From: Candidatus Ruthturnera sp. Tsphm01
GTDB taxonomy: Bacteria; Pseudomonadota; Gammaproteobacteria; PS1; Pseudothioglobaceae
DNA: 64,000 nt
Reading direction: 5' to 3'
Assembly: GCA_030142985.1 (NCBI GenBank)
Contig: CP125320.1
Span: 811,639 to 875,638 of the forward strand
Position numbers and translations under genes: made by a program. The notes under the pieces were generated by a model that saw only the letters and a list, made by a program, of their open reading frames with translations, made no database searches and was not told the DNA's origin. Positions 18,391-27,266 of the stretch are shown here, piece after piece. The stretch's first letter is position 1. Each line of letters starts with the position of its first letter.

Positions 18391-18428
18391 AAAATGGCCT
18401 GGCTTCTTTTTAAAAACCAAGCCATTTT
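18391..18428 (-). terminator. Probable terminator between the two tRNA-Glu genes
   Basis: Imperfect stem aaaatggcctgg / ccaagccatttt with one mismatch, flanked by A/T runs. It lies downstream of tRNA-Glu copy 2 in the direction of transcription. Confidence 0.6.
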
Positions 18429-18435
18429 ATCAATA

Positions 18436-18510
18436 TGGCATCGCCTAGGAGAATCGAACTCCTCTTGCCAGGATGAAAACCTGGAGTCCTAACCGATAGA
18501 CGAAGGCGAC
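18436..18510 (-). tRNA. tRNA-Glu (anticodon TTC), copy 2
   Basis: Acceptor GTCGCCT/AGGCGAT, anticodon stem CCAGG/CCTGG around loop TTTTCAT, T loop TTCGATT, discriminator G and encoded CCA (18436-18438). Same anticodon as copy 1 but a different body sequence, so the two are not a recent duplication. Confidence 0.95.
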
Positions 18511-18533
18511 ATAAAAAAATTGCATCAAGACAA

Positions 18534-18609
18534 TGGTGGAGCTAAGCGGGATCGAACCGCTGACCCCGACACTGCCAGTGTCGTGCTCTCCCAGCTGAGC
18601 TATAGCCCC
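18534..18609 (-). tRNA. tRNA-Ala (anticodon GGC)
   Basis: Acceptor GGGGCTA/TAGCTCC, D arm AGCTCAGCTGGGAGAGC, anticodon GGC in a GACACT/AGTGTC-type stem, T loop TTCGATC, encoded CCA at 18534-18536. It is the first gene of the minus-strand tRNA cluster. Confidence 0.96.
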
Positions 18610-18650
18610 AAAAACACCACCAAATACTGACTTGTCAGCAAAAGATGTAA

Positions 18651-18678
18651 ATTATAATCTCTAAGTTGGATTAGTCAA
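18651..18678 (-). promoter_or_regulatory. Sigma70 promoter of the tRNA cluster
   Basis: TTGACT (18673-18678), 16-bp spacer, TATAAT (18651-18656) on the minus strand, about 42 bp ahead of tRNA-Ala. A short palindrome (ctgacttgtcag) lies in the leader. Confidence 0.8.
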
Positions 18679-18701
18679 GACATAATTGGTAAAATAATGA
18701 C

Positions 18702-19424
18702 ATGGACATGCAAACTTTTAAAGAAAAAACTTACACACTAGAAATTCTCTACCACATCGGCGCTTTAGAAGACTCTATTCACTTTATCTTTGACCATAGC
18801 ACAAAAACCTGTGCCATTGTTGACCCAGCATGGGATGCGCCATTGTTTATCCAACGAATACACGATAAAGGCTATACACTTACTGATATTTGGCTAACTC
18901 ATTGGCACTTTGATCATACCAATGCTGTTGATGAAATTGTGAAAGCAACAAGCGCTAAAATCACAGTGGGTATTAATGAAGTGCCCTATTTGCAAATTGA
19001 TAGCTTGCCTGAAACTGTTGAAAATAACGACACTGTTTTTATCGGCGATACACCCGCTAAAATTATTAACACACCAGGACATAGTGCTGGTGGTATTTGT
19101 TATTTGTTAGATGGGCATATTATTGCTGGTGATACTTTGTTTGTTTATGGGGCAGGACATTGTTCATTACCTGGTGGCAATATTAACGAATTGTTCCATT
19201 CTATGCAAAAACTCAAGCATATTGATGATGATGTAATGTTACATTGCGGACATGACTACGGCTCAAAAGTTAACACAACAATGGGCGAACAAAAACAAGG
19301 AAATGCTTTTTTATTGCTTAATAACGAGGTTGATTTTGTTAATTATGTTAACGGCATGCAACAAGGAAAAATCCCTTATCCTACAAACGCTGTCACCCAA
19401 GCAAAAATTAAGGCTATGTTATGA
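18702..19424 (+). CDS. Metallo-beta-lactamase-fold hydrolase, glyoxalase II-like
   Basis: Cytosolic MBL-fold enzyme of 240 residues with the HxHxDH metal motif at 67-72 (THWHFDHTN), the third-His motif NTPGHSAGG, the bridging Asp in AGDTLFVYGAG and the late His in HCGHDYG. The pattern fits hydroxyacylglutathione hydrolase-like enzymes (thioester hydrolysis), but persulfide dioxygenase-like members share it, so the substrate is open. The start MDMQ is taken at the first ATG. It lies 36 bp upstream of nadD, with which it may form an operon. Confidence 0.85.
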   Translation: MDMQTFKEKTYTLEILYHIGALEDSIHFIFDHSTKTCAIVDPAWDAPLFIQRIHDKGYTLTDIWLTHWHFDHTNAVDEIVKATSAKITVGINEVPYLQIDSLPETVENNDTVFIGDTPAKIINTPGHSAGGICYLLDGHIIAGDTLFVYGAGHCSLPGGNINELFHSMQKLKHIDDDVMLHCGHDYGSKVNTTMGEQKQGNAFLLLNNEVDFVNYVNGMQQGKIPYPTNAVTQAKIKAML

Positions 19425-19460
19425 GTATTGCAAAAGAGCCTAGGTATTAAATTGTTAAAA

Positions 19461-20060
19461 ATGATTGGCTTTTTTGGTGGCTCGTTTGACCCAATTCATT
19501 ATGGGCATTTAAAAAATGCTGCCCAACTCAAAGCCGAGCTTGGATTATCAAAATTATTTTTAATGCCTTGCTCTGAACCTGTACATAAAGGGCAACTCAA
19601 TTTTAGTATCAATCAACGTATGGATATGTTGTGCTTGGCTGTTGAAGAATTTGACATGCTCTCAATAGATACTAGAGAAGTTAAAAAAAATAGAGACGCC
19701 TATACCATTAACTCACTTAAACACATTCAATCAGACTATCAAAATGACTCTATTTGTTTAATTATGGGGATGGATAGCTTTAACACGCTAGGCGGCTGGA
19801 AAGAGTATCAAGATTTTTATCAATATTGCCACCTAGTGGTCATTGCCAGACCTAACACTTTAACACATCAAGAAAAATATGGTTTTAAATTAACCAGTGT
19901 GGTTGGTGATTTGGCAAAACAAAAGACTGGGTTTGTCTTTTTTGTAAATAATCAAATGCTTGATATTTCTTCAAGCACTATTCGCGGTAAAATACGCAAC
20001 CATAAAAACTTATCTGGGCTATTGCCAGAATCTATCATTGATTATATTAACACCTTATGA
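19461..20060 (+). CDS. nadD: Nicotinate-nucleotide adenylyltransferase
   Basis: Forms deamido-NAD from NaMN and ATP. The nucleotidyltransferase motif GGSFDPIHYGHL is near the N-terminus and the late ISSSTIRGKI motif is present. An upstream TTG at 19428 would add 11 residues; I chose the ATG at 19461 because family members begin a few residues before FFGGSFDP. The stop overlaps the rsfS start by 4 bp, giving the common nadD-rsfS-rlmH operon. Confidence 0.95.
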   Translation: MIGFFGGSFDPIHYGHLKNAAQLKAELGLSKLFLMPCSEPVHKGQLNFSINQRMDMLCLAVEEFDMLSIDTREVKKNRDAYTINSLKHIQSDYQNDSICLIMGMDSFNTLGGWKEYQDFYQYCHLVVIARPNTLTHQEKYGFKLTSVVGDLAKQKTGFVFFVNNQMLDISSSTIRGKIRNHKNLSGLLPESIIDYINTL

Positions 20061-20389
20061 ATTTAGAGCAACAATTAAAAGTCGTTACCGACACCATTGA
20101 AGAATTAAAAGGCGAGAACATCGTCACCTTAAAAATTTTAGAGCAGAGTGCTGATATTGAAGCCATTGTTGTTGCCACAGGTCGATCTGTTCAACATGTG
20201 CGTGGCATTGCTAATAATCTTAAAATTGAGGCTAAGCATCTTAATATGAAAATATTGGGCATTGAAGGCACTGAAACTGGGCATTGGGTGTTGATAGACT
20301 TGGCAGAGGTTGTGGTTCATGTGATGACGGAAAAAACCAGAGAATTTTACAAATTAGAAAAACTTTGGTCAGGGTTGGAAAATACTTAA
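20057..20389 (+). CDS. rsfS: Ribosomal silencing factor RsfS
   Basis: Binds uL14 and blocks 30S-50S joining when nutrients are scarce. The 110 residues match the DUF143/RsfS family: LKGENIVTLKIL, ATGRSVQHVRGIAN, GTETGHWVLIDL and VVHVMTEKTREFYKLEKLW. Coupled to nadD upstream and one base from rlmH downstream. Confidence 0.95.
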   Translation: MNLEQQLKVVTDTIEELKGENIVTLKILEQSADIEAIVVATGRSVQHVRGIANNLKIEAKHLNMKILGIEGTETGHWVLIDLAEVVVHVMTEKTREFYKLEKLWSGLENT

Positions 20390-20390
20390 T

Positions 20391-20858
20391 ATGAAAATAA
20401 ACCTAATTGTAATTGGTAAAAAAATGCCAGACTGGATACAAACAGGCATTTATCATTATCAAAAGCAATTACCCGCTTCACTTAACTTTAACCTGACTAC
20501 TCTTGAAACACAAAAACGCAAAGGCAAAAATAGCGAGCAAATTAAAAAATTAGAAGGCGAGTTGCTTATTAAAGCCACAAAAGGCTCTAATTTAATCATT
20601 GCATTTGATGAGCATGGCAAGCAATACAACACCAAATCTATGGCTCATTCTTTATCAAATTGGCAAAAAAATGGCGACAACATTGCCTTGCTAATTGGTG
20701 GTGCTGATGGATTAAGTCAGTCGAGCAAAAATACCGCTCATCAATTATGGAGTTTATCAAATTTAACATTACCACACGCATTTGCGAGACTACTAGTGGT
20801 GGAGCAAATTTATCGAGCCCATTCATTGCTCGCTAATCACCCTTATCACAGAGAATAA
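20391..20858 (+). CDS. rlmH: 23S rRNA (pseudouridine1915-N3)-methyltransferase RlmH
   Basis: SPOUT-class methyltransferase acting on the pseudouridine that RluD makes (rluD is at 17276-18241). The 155 residues carry the SAM-binding knot motifs LLIGGADGLS and LPHAFARLLVVEQIYRA and the N-terminal KINLIVIGKKM. Length is exactly as in E. coli. Confidence 0.97.
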   Translation: MKINLIVIGKKMPDWIQTGIYHYQKQLPASLNFNLTTLETQKRKGKNSEQIKKLEGELLIKATKGSNLIIAFDEHGKQYNTKSMAHSLSNWQKNGDNIALLIGGADGLSQSSKNTAHQLWSLSNLTLPHAFARLLVVEQIYRAHSLLANHPYHRE

Positions 20859-20880
20859 TACAGCAATCAATTGAGGAATT

Positions 20881-21540
20881 ATGAAACTAGAACTGATCAG
20901 CTTTAAACTTTGTCCATTTGCACAGCGCACTATTATTTTACTAAATAAGCAAAAACTTGACTTTGAATTAAACTACATCAATCCGATGAGTCCGCCTGAT
21001 TGGTTTAAGCAAATTTCCCCAACTGGGCAAGTGCCTTTATTAAAAGCAGATGAGAAAATTATCTTTGAATCTTCTGTGATTACTGAATTTGTTAATGATA
21101 TTAGCAAAACCAATCTACACCCTAGCGACCCCATTCAAAAAGCTGAAAATCGTTCATGGATTCAATTTTCATCAACCCTATTTGACGATTTATTTGACAT
21201 AGTAACGGGCAATGAGGAAAAATTTAACCAATCAAAAATAGCATTATTTACTAAATTAGCAAAAATTGAAACAATTAAAAGTGAAACCAAGTTTTTTAAT
21301 GGTAACGATTTCAACATAATTGATGCTGCGTTTGCACCCATATTTATGCGCTTAAGTTGGATTAATGAGTTTACCAAGCAATCCTTATCACTTGATAAAC
21401 TTACAAATCTGAGCGCTTGGAGTCGGGAATTATTACAACTAGATGTGGTTAAAAACTCAGTGGTTGAGGGGTTGGATGATGCTTATTACTCCAACATTGA
21501 AGCGCGTGAAGGTTATCTATCAACCCTGCTTATTGACTAA
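20881..21540 (+). CDS. Glutathione S-transferase family protein
   Basis: Thioredoxin-fold N-terminal domain (KLCPFAQRTIILL, with a Cys-Pro near residue 12; PTGQVPLLKADEKIIFESSV) followed by an all-helical C-terminal domain (ENRSWIQF, NIIDAAFAPIFMRL). 219 residues, as expected for soluble GSTs. The N-terminal CPF motif suggests an omega-like or SspA-like member acting in thiol transfer. It stands 22 bp after rlmH. Confidence 0.85.
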   Translation: MKLELISFKLCPFAQRTIILLNKQKLDFELNYINPMSPPDWFKQISPTGQVPLLKADEKIIFESSVITEFVNDISKTNLHPSDPIQKAENRSWIQFSSTLFDDLFDIVTGNEEKFNQSKIALFTKLAKIETIKSETKFFNGNDFNIIDAAFAPIFMRLSWINEFTKQSLSLDKLTNLSAWSRELLQLDVVKNSVVEGLDDAYYSNIEAREGYLSTLLID

Positions 21541-21564
21541 AGCTTTCTAAATAAGTAGAATTTT

Positions 21565-21912
21565 TTAGAGAATAGACAAAACATTTTCAGGTGGACGGCC
21601 GATAACAACGCCTTTGTTTGTCCTTACAATGGGTCGTTCAATTAATTTGGGTGTTTTGACCATGGCATCAATTAATTGATTTTCAGTTAAAGCCTCATCA
21701 TCTAAACCTTGTCCTTTGTATTCGGATTCACCTTTACGTATTAATAATCTGGCTTCAAGGTTCAAATCGGTTAATAATTGCCTGAGTTCGCTACTAGTGG
21801 GTGGGTTTTCTAAATATTCAATTATTTCAAAATCAACATTTTTTTGTTCTAAAATGGCTAACGTTGTTCTTGATTTAGAACACCTCGGATTGTGATAAAT
21901 AATTATACTCAT
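21565..21912 (-). CDS. arsC: Arsenate reductase, glutaredoxin-dependent (ArsC/Spx family)
   Basis: Reduces arsenate to arsenite. The 115 residues begin MSIIIYHNPRCSKSRTT with catalytic Cys10; the late RPIVRTNKGVVIGRP stretch holds the arsenate-binding arginines. An upstream in-frame Met at 21966 would add 18 unlikely residues and overlap the divergent TlpA gene, so 21912 is preferred. No arsB/acr3 or arsR is near. Confidence 0.9.
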   Translation of the reverse strand: MSIIIYHNPRCSKSRTTLAILEQKNVDFEIIEYLENPPTSSELRQLLTDLNLEARLLIRKGESEYKGQGLDDEALTENQLIDAMVKTPKLIERPIVRTNKGVVIGRPPENVLSIL

Positions 21913-21924
21913 GACTAAATAAAT

Positions 21925-22500
21925 ATGACAAAAAATGCCATTATACCCACAAGATGTATATTTCAATTAAGCAATAAAATTGCCAAATTTAGCTTTATAT
22001 GCTCGTTATTTTTAACTTTAAATATTGCTCAAGCAATCAGCATTGATGATATTGTTAAATCTGCTAATGATATATGGCAAGAAGAGAAAAAAATTAAAGC
22101 CCCTGATTTTTCTCTAACCGACCTTAACGGCAATGTACATACCAATAAGTCTACTCAAGGTAAATACTTAGTGGTTAATTTTTGGGCAACTTGGTGTCCG
22201 CCTTGCTTAAAAGAAATTCCAGCTTTTGTTGAATTTTATGAAAAAAATAAAGACAAGGTTCTTATTCTGGGACTTGACTATGAACACGCTGATAAAGCGG
22301 CTATTGTTGAGTTTACTGATACGTTTATGGTGAATTATCCCATCATTCTTTTTGATGATAAAAATGGCGCTCAATTCAAAAATTTTGGTGAAGTGCTTGG
22401 CATGCCAACGACTTATATTTTTGGTCCAAATGGTAATTTGGTTGATTATCACATAGGTGAAATGGATATGTTGGCTTTAGAAAAAGCCATTTTAAAGTAG
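21925..22500 (+). CDS. Secreted TlpA/ResA-like thiol-disulfide oxidoreductase
   Basis: Signal peptide or anchor in residues 1-38 (KFSFICSLFLTLNIAQA), then a redoxin domain with FWATWCPPCLKEI (active CPPC) and the cis-Pro region LGMPTTYIFGPNG. It probably keeps periplasmic cysteines reduced, for example in cytochrome c maturation. It diverges from arsC with only 12 bp between starts and overlaps the epmB 3' end by 9 bp on the opposite strand. Confidence 0.88.
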   Translation: MTKNAIIPTRCIFQLSNKIAKFSFICSLFLTLNIAQAISIDDIVKSANDIWQEEKKIKAPDFSLTDLNGNVHTNKSTQGKYLVVNFWATWCPPCLKEIPAFVEFYEKNKDKVLILGLDYEHADKAAIVEFTDTFMVNYPIILFDDKNGAQFKNFGEVLGMPTTYIFGPNGNLVDYHIGEMDMLALEKAILK

Positions 22501-23439
22501 CCAATCTTTAGAGTGGTTGCCATTATCACGTACTAATTTAGGAGTCAAATACCCACTTAAGTTGTTTTTTAATTGTTGATGTAGTTGAATGGCATAGTCA
22601 TCTTTAACTAAAAAGTCTTGCGTGCCCTGCACTTTATCCAACATGTGCAAATAATAAGGCAATATGCCTAAATCAAATAACTTCAAGCAAAGTTCTGTCA
22701 ATACCTCTATTGAATCATTCACGCCTTTTAATAATACTGATTGATTAAGCAAAATAACGCCACTTAGCTTAGTGATTTTTTGTGCAAATTGAGCAGACAA
22801 CTCTTGTGCGTGATTTGTGTGTAACACCATGACAACATTTAATCTTGATTGGTTAAACATATCTGCTAATTTATTGGTTATTCTACTAGGTGTCACAACA
22901 ACACTACGTGTGTGAATGCGTAGTGTTTTTATATGTGTAATGTTTGCAATATTATCAACCAATATACTCAATTTATCGTCACTCAAACTCAGCGGATCAC
23001 CGCCACTTAATATCACTTCATTGATTTTTGTGTCATTAATAATATAGTTTTGCACTTCATTCCAATTACTGATAGCATCGTGCTCAGCATAGTTAAAGTT
23101 TTGCCTAAAACAATATTGGCAATGAATGGCGCAAACTTGTGAGGCGATTAATAATACTCTATTTGGGTATTTGTGAATAAGCCCAGCCACAGGAGAGTAT
23201 TTTTCATCTTCTAGTGGTGACAAACTAAAACTTGCATCTTTCGATAAAACTTTAGTATTAATGACTTGCTTTAGCAAGGGGTCGTTCTTGTTGCTTTTAT
23301 CAATCAACTGCGCAAACTCTAAAGGGATTTTAATAGGAAAAGTTTGGTCTTTGAACGCTTTTGTTTTGAAAAAATCGTTACTTTGATTAGCGCCTTTAAG
23401 GGTATATCTCGCATAATATTGCCAGTTATTTTGCATCAC
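22492..23439 (-). CDS. epmB: EF-P beta-lysylation protein EpmB (lysine 2,3-aminomutase-like radical SAM)
   Basis: Makes (R)-beta-lysine for modification of elongation factor P. Radical-SAM cluster cysteines 103, 107 and 110 are in CAIHCQYCFRQNF; ILSGGDPLSL and LRIHTRSVVVTPSRI follow. 315 residues, slightly shorter than the E. coli protein. EpmA and efp are not in the window. The protein is KamA-like, but its short length and lack of the long C-terminal extension favour EpmB. Confidence 0.9.
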   Translation of the reverse strand: MMQNNWQYYARYTLKGANQSNDFFKTKAFKDQTFPIKIPLEFAQLIDKSNKNDPLLKQVINTKVLSKDASFSLSPLEDEKYSPVAGLIHKYPNRVLLIASQVCAIHCQYCFRQNFNYAEHDAISNWNEVQNYIINDTKINEVILSGGDPLSLSDDKLSILVDNIANITHIKTLRIHTRSVVVTPSRITNKLADMFNQSRLNVVMVLHTNHAQELSAQFAQKITKLSGVILLNQSVLLKGVNDSIEVLTELCLKLFDLGILPYYLHMLDKVQGTQDFLVKDDYAIQLHQQLKNNLSGYLTPKLVRDNGNHSKDWLL

Positions 23440-23452
23440 AGTTAGCGCATAA

Positions 23453-23476
23453 AAAAACCCCGATAACGGGGTTTTT
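23453..23476 (-). terminator. Intrinsic terminator
   Basis: Stem aaaaaccccg / cggggttttt with a 4-nt loop, between the small gene at 23497-23682 and epmB. On the minus strand it ends the small gene; the T-run is clear. Confidence 0.9.
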
Positions 23477-23496
23477 CTTATAAGATTCTTTCAAAT

Positions 23497-23682
23497 CTAG
23501 CAGAAATTAGTAAAATTAGTCTCTATGTGCTCTTTGCCATCTTCATAGCCCGACTCCCACTCGTCAGTAATTCTTTGCTCTTCAATTTCAGGATTATTTA
23601 AAAAACCTGCAACCCAGCCTTGAATATAATTATCGTTTACACCCATCTCTTCCATTTTTTTAACGCCTTCATAGTAAGTCAT
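23497..23682 (-). CDS. Small acidic protein, unknown function
   Basis: A 61-residue protein with conserved-looking aromatic and Gly spacing (YIQGWVAGFLNNP, EWESGYEDGKEH), soluble and strongly acidic. The W-x-x-G...G-Y-x-D-G pattern vaguely recalls ribosome modulation factor-type small proteins, but I cannot claim that. Its terminator at 23453-23476 and a plausible start support a real monocistronic gene. Confidence 0.6.
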   Translation of the reverse strand: MTYYEGVKKMEEMGVNDNYIQGWVAGFLNNPEIEEQRITDEWESGYEDGKEHIETNFTNFC

Positions 23683-23802
23683 TGCTGATACTCCTTAATA
23701 GTGTTTATAATTTTGTTTACTTATATCAGCCTATCTTTCAACTAACATAAGAGTTAAAAAGATAATATTATAACCATTTAATTCCAAGACAAGAAAAAAA
23801 TA

Positions 23803-25968
23803 ATGCATTTATCTGAAATAACAAACGGTCTAAACGACAAACAACGCCAATCAGTTACACTCAATAATGAAAAAAATGCTTTAATACTAGCGGGTGCAGG
23901 TAGTGGCAAGACCAGAGTTTTAACCCATAGAATTGTTTATTTAATCACACAAAAGAATATTGTCATTGATGCCATTTTAGCGGTTACTTTTACCAATAAA
24001 GCTGCTGCTGAAATGCGTGAAAGGTTAAGCACTCTATTAAGGCGCCCTATTCAAAATATGTGGGTAGGAACATTTCATGGATTGGCACACCGATTATTGC
24101 GTACTCATTATGAAAAAGCTGGATTAACTTCTGGCTTTCAAATTTTAGATGCACAAGACCAGTTTCGCATTGTTAAACGTCTAATGAAAGAAAATAATAT
24201 TGATGAATCTAAATTTCCTATTAGAAAAGTTCAGTGGTTTATTAACAATCAAAAAGACGAAGGTATTCGCGCACAAGACATTGACCCTGGTTATAATTAT
24301 TTTGTTAAAAAAAGCCTTGAAGTGTTTGTGCTTTATGAGGCTCACTGTCAAGCAAATGACTTGATTGATTTTGCAGAACTATTGATACGTAGTTATGAAT
24401 TATTAAAAAATAACACGGACTTGCTTAATCATTACCAAACACGCTTTGAGCATATTTTAGTGGATGAGTTTCAAGACACCAATACGGTGCAATATAAATG
24501 GATTAAATTATTGTTTAGTGGTAATAATAAAGTATTTTGTGTGGGTGATGATGACCAATCTATTTATGGCTGGCGCGGTGCAAAAATTGAAAATATCACC
24601 AAACTATGCATAGACTTCACCCCCATTGAAACCATCCGTTTAGAGCAAAATTATCGTTCAACTGGCAATATTTTAAACGCCTCTAATGCCTTGATTGCCC
24701 ATAACACCAACCGTATGGGTAAGTCTCTTTGGACTGATGCTGGCAAAGGTGAATTGATTAATGTCTATGAAGCACGAACTGAAACAGACGAGGCAGACTA
24801 TGTCATCAGTGGTATTCAAAAGTTAATCACTGATGGTGCATCACCTAGTGATTGTGCCATTTTGTATCGATCTAATGCTCAATCTCGCATCTTTGAAGAG
24901 GTGCTAATAAAATACAACATTCCTTATATTATCTATGGTGGTTTAAGATTTTTCGAACGTGCTGAGATTAAAGACGCTTTAAGTTATTTACGTTTGATAG
25001 AAAACTCAGCTGATAATGTTGCCTTTGAGCGTGTGGTTAATTTTCCAACTCGTGGCATTGGTAATGCAACGGTTGAAAAAATACGCACATTTGCACAAGA
25101 CAACCACACCAGTCTTTTTCAAGCAGCCACACAAATATCAACCATACTACCAACTCGTGCTGCTAATGCATTAAGTGGCTTCACCAACTTAATTGAGCAA
25201 ATGACAGATGACACAAAACACCTAGATTTATCTGAAAAAGTAGCAAATTTACTTAATGCATCAGGATTAATGGCGCATTATTCTAATGACAAAACCGATA
25301 AAACTGGTAGCAAGAAAGAAAACCTAGGGGAGTTAATCACCGCAGCGCAACAATACAACCATGAGCAAGATAGCGAAATGAATGAAGTGGTAGGTTTTAT
25401 CTCTTTAGCATCGCTGGATTCTAGTGGTGACACCAATGCGCCCACCAACCAAAATGTACAACTCATGACCATGCATTCAGCTAAAGGGCTAGAGTTTCCT
25501 TGTGTGTTTTTAGTTGGCATGGAGGAGGATTTATTTCCTTCCAGGCAAAGCAAAGATGAACCGCATTTAATAGATGAAGAAAGGCGATTATGCTACGTAG
25601 GCATGACTCGCGCTATGAAAAAGCTATCACTTTCTTATGCTATTAAACGCTTTTTGCACGGACAATCTTTATACGCTTACCCTTCACGTTTTTTGGATGA
25701 AATTCCAAGTGAATATTTAAATAAGATTAAGGCTAAATTTGGTGCAACAATACAAAATTACAATAATGACAACACTTTTAATCAAAGTATTACACCCAAA
25801 TCCGATGGTCAATTATCCATTGGCGCTTTGGTTAAACACACCAAATTTGGCATGGGTACAGTGTTAAATTTTGAAGGGCAAGGCGATTTTGCTAGGGTAC
25901 AAATAAAATTTAAACAAGCGGGCACAAAATGGCTGATTAGTTCGTATGCTAATTTAGAATTCGTTTAA
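23803..25968 (+). CDS. uvrD: DNA helicase II, UvrD/Rep family
   Basis: SF1 3'-5' helicase for nucleotide excision and mismatch repair. The 721 residues match E. coli UvrD. Walker A AGAGSGKTRVL (about 31), motif Ia AVTFTNKAAAEM, DEFQDTN (motif II), GDDDQSIYGWRGA (III), QNYRST (IV), TMHSAKGLEFP (V) and YVGMTRAMKKL (VI) are all present. The C-terminal region (HTKFGMGTVLNFEGQG) matches the UvrD/PcrA tail rather than Rep. Confidence 0.95.
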   Translation: MHLSEITNGLNDKQRQSVTLNNEKNALILAGAGSGKTRVLTHRIVYLITQKNIVIDAILAVTFTNKAAAEMRERLSTLLRRPIQNMWVGTFHGLAHRLLRTHYEKAGLTSGFQILDAQDQFRIVKRLMKENNIDESKFPIRKVQWFINNQKDEGIRAQDIDPGYNYFVKKSLEVFVLYEAHCQANDLIDFAELLIRSYELLKNNTDLLNHYQTRFEHILVDEFQDTNTVQYKWIKLLFSGNNKVFCVGDDDQSIYGWRGAKIENITKLCIDFTPIETIRLEQNYRSTGNILNASNALIAHNTNRMGKSLWTDAGKGELINVYEARTETDEADYVISGIQKLITDGASPSDCAILYRSNAQSRIFEEVLIKYNIPYIIYGGLRFFERAEIKDALSYLRLIENSADNVAFERVVNFPTRGIGNATVEKIRTFAQDNHTSLFQAATQISTILPTRAANALSGFTNLIEQMTDDTKHLDLSEKVANLLNASGLMAHYSNDKTDKTGSKKENLGELITAAQQYNHEQDSEMNEVVGFISLASLDSSGDTNAPTNQNVQLMTMHSAKGLEFPCVFLVGMEEDLFPSRQSKDEPHLIDEERRLCYVGMTRAMKKLSLSYAIKRFLHGQSLYAYPSRFLDEIPSEYLNKIKAKFGATIQNYNNDNTFNQSITPKSDGQLSIGALVKHTKFGMGTVLNFEGQGDFARVQIKFKQAGTKWLISSYANLEFV

Positions 25969-26004
25969 ACTGTGAAAATAAAATTAACAACAATTACATT
26001 GCTT

Positions 26005-26286
26005 TTAATTTAAAGTTTTCTTCAAATCATCAACAGAAAAACTTTGCACGGTTTGTTCGTCAGTATAAACAGGTTTCATTCTAGTATGAGTGCCTGAGGA
26101 TTTTTCAATAGCGATTTGTCTACTGGTTACGATATCTAAACAATCGGTTATCATTTTTTGTGTTGCTTGGCTAAGTGGGTGCTTTAACCCTGGTTGGGTC
26201 ATGGTGTCTTTAGCAACGGCAATAAGGGTTTTTCTGACTGCATTTAGAAGTCTGGTTTCAAAATTTTGTGTGTTGTCATTGTTCAT
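26005..26286 (-). CDS. Conserved small protein of unknown function
   Basis: 93 residues, mostly helical, soluble (ETRLLNAVRKTLIAVAKD, ITDCLDIVTSRQIAI). I do not recognise the family. Its start overlaps the nagZ stop by 4 bp, so it is the last gene of the glcF-rlmD-YkuD-rhodanese-ampG-nagZ operon. Confidence 0.65.
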   Translation of the reverse strand: MNNDNTQNFETRLLNAVRKTLIAVAKDTMTQPGLKHPLSQATQKMITDCLDIVTSRQIAIEKSSGTHTRMKPVYTDEQTVQSFSVDDLKKTLN

Positions 26287-27266
26287 AATAAATCTCTAAT
26301 GGTTACTAAATGTTGCCGATGGTTGATTTTATCGGATTTAAACTTACAAAAACCCTGCATTGATTGTAATTTTTCGTTCATACCCCAATCTTTATCAATG
26401 ATTTGCGCAACCAATTCTGGATGATTACATATAAGCACCATATCACAACCACTATCTAATGATGCTTTTACTCTGTCAGTTATGTCTTTAATAAAGTGCG
26501 CACCTTGCATAGATAAATCATCACTAAAAACAACCCCTTTAAATCCAAGTTGGTTCTGTAAAATATCCTTAATCCATTTAACTGAAAACCCAGCAGGTTT
26601 ATCATCCACTTGAACATAAAGAACATGAGCGGGCATTAGTGCATCTAGTTCATGACCAATCAACTCTTTAAAAGGCTTCATGTCTTGTAATAAGTCACTC
26701 ATCAGTCTATTGTCTATTGGTAAATCAAGATGCGAATCCAGTGTAACAAACCCATGTCCTGGAAAATGCTTACCAACACACTTCATACCTGCTTTGTGCA
26801 TGCCATTAATCAAACTACCTGCTAATTTTACAATCACATCAGGATTAGAATGAAAAGCCCTATCGCCAATTACACTGGAATTACTATGATTAACATCCAA
26901 CACAGGTGCAAAAGAAAAATCTACACCAATGGTTAATAATTCATACGCTAAGACAAACCCACAAGAAAAAGCTTTGTCCATTGCCACGTCTGGATTTTTA
27001 TCATATAACGAACCTAATTTTGCCATGGCTGGTAGGTGGGTAAATCCACATCGAAAACGTTGCACTCGCCCGCCTTCGTGGTCAACAGCAATTAGCAAGT
27101 TTTGGTTAACTTGACGAATGCCTTTAATTAATAAAGTCACTTGCTCAATAGACTCAAAATTACGTCCAAATAGAATAACGCCACCAATAGATGGCTTAAT
27201 CAATTGTTGCTTTTCTTGTGTGGTCAATGTCAATCCTGACACATCCATCATAATAGGACCCATCAT
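26283..27266 (-). CDS. nagZ: Beta-N-acetylglucosaminidase NagZ
   Basis: Cytosolic glycoside hydrolase family 3 enzyme that removes GlcNAc from 1,6-anhydroMurNAc peptides during wall recycling. 327 residues with DHEGGRVQRFR, KHFPGHG followed by a His-Leu-Asp loop (DSHLDLP), and the nucleophile Asp in FSDDLSMQGA. The start overlaps ampG by 4 bp. The upstream partner imports its substrate. Confidence 0.96.
   Translation of the reverse strand: MMGPIMMDVSGLTLTTQEKQQLIKPSIGGVILFGRNFESIEQVTLLIKGIRQVNQNLLIAVDHEGGRVQRFRCGFTHLPAMAKLGSLYDKNPDVAMDKAFSCGFVLAYELLTIGVDFSFAPVLDVNHSNSSVIGDRAFHSNPDVIVKLAGSLINGMHKAGMKCVGKHFPGHGFVTLDSHLDLPIDNRLMSDLLQDMKPFKELIGHELDALMPAHVLYVQVDDKPAGFSVKWIKDILQNQLGFKGVVFSDDLSMQGAHFIKDITDRVKASLDSGCDMVLICNHPELVAQIIDKDWGMNEKLQSMQGFCKFKSDKINHRQHLVTIRDLL

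Noticed and set aside
18254..18510. The two tRNA-Glu genes as an attachment-site duplication for an integrated element
   Set aside because: Both are complete tRNAs with different bodies, only about 100 bp apart, and no integrase gene is near.
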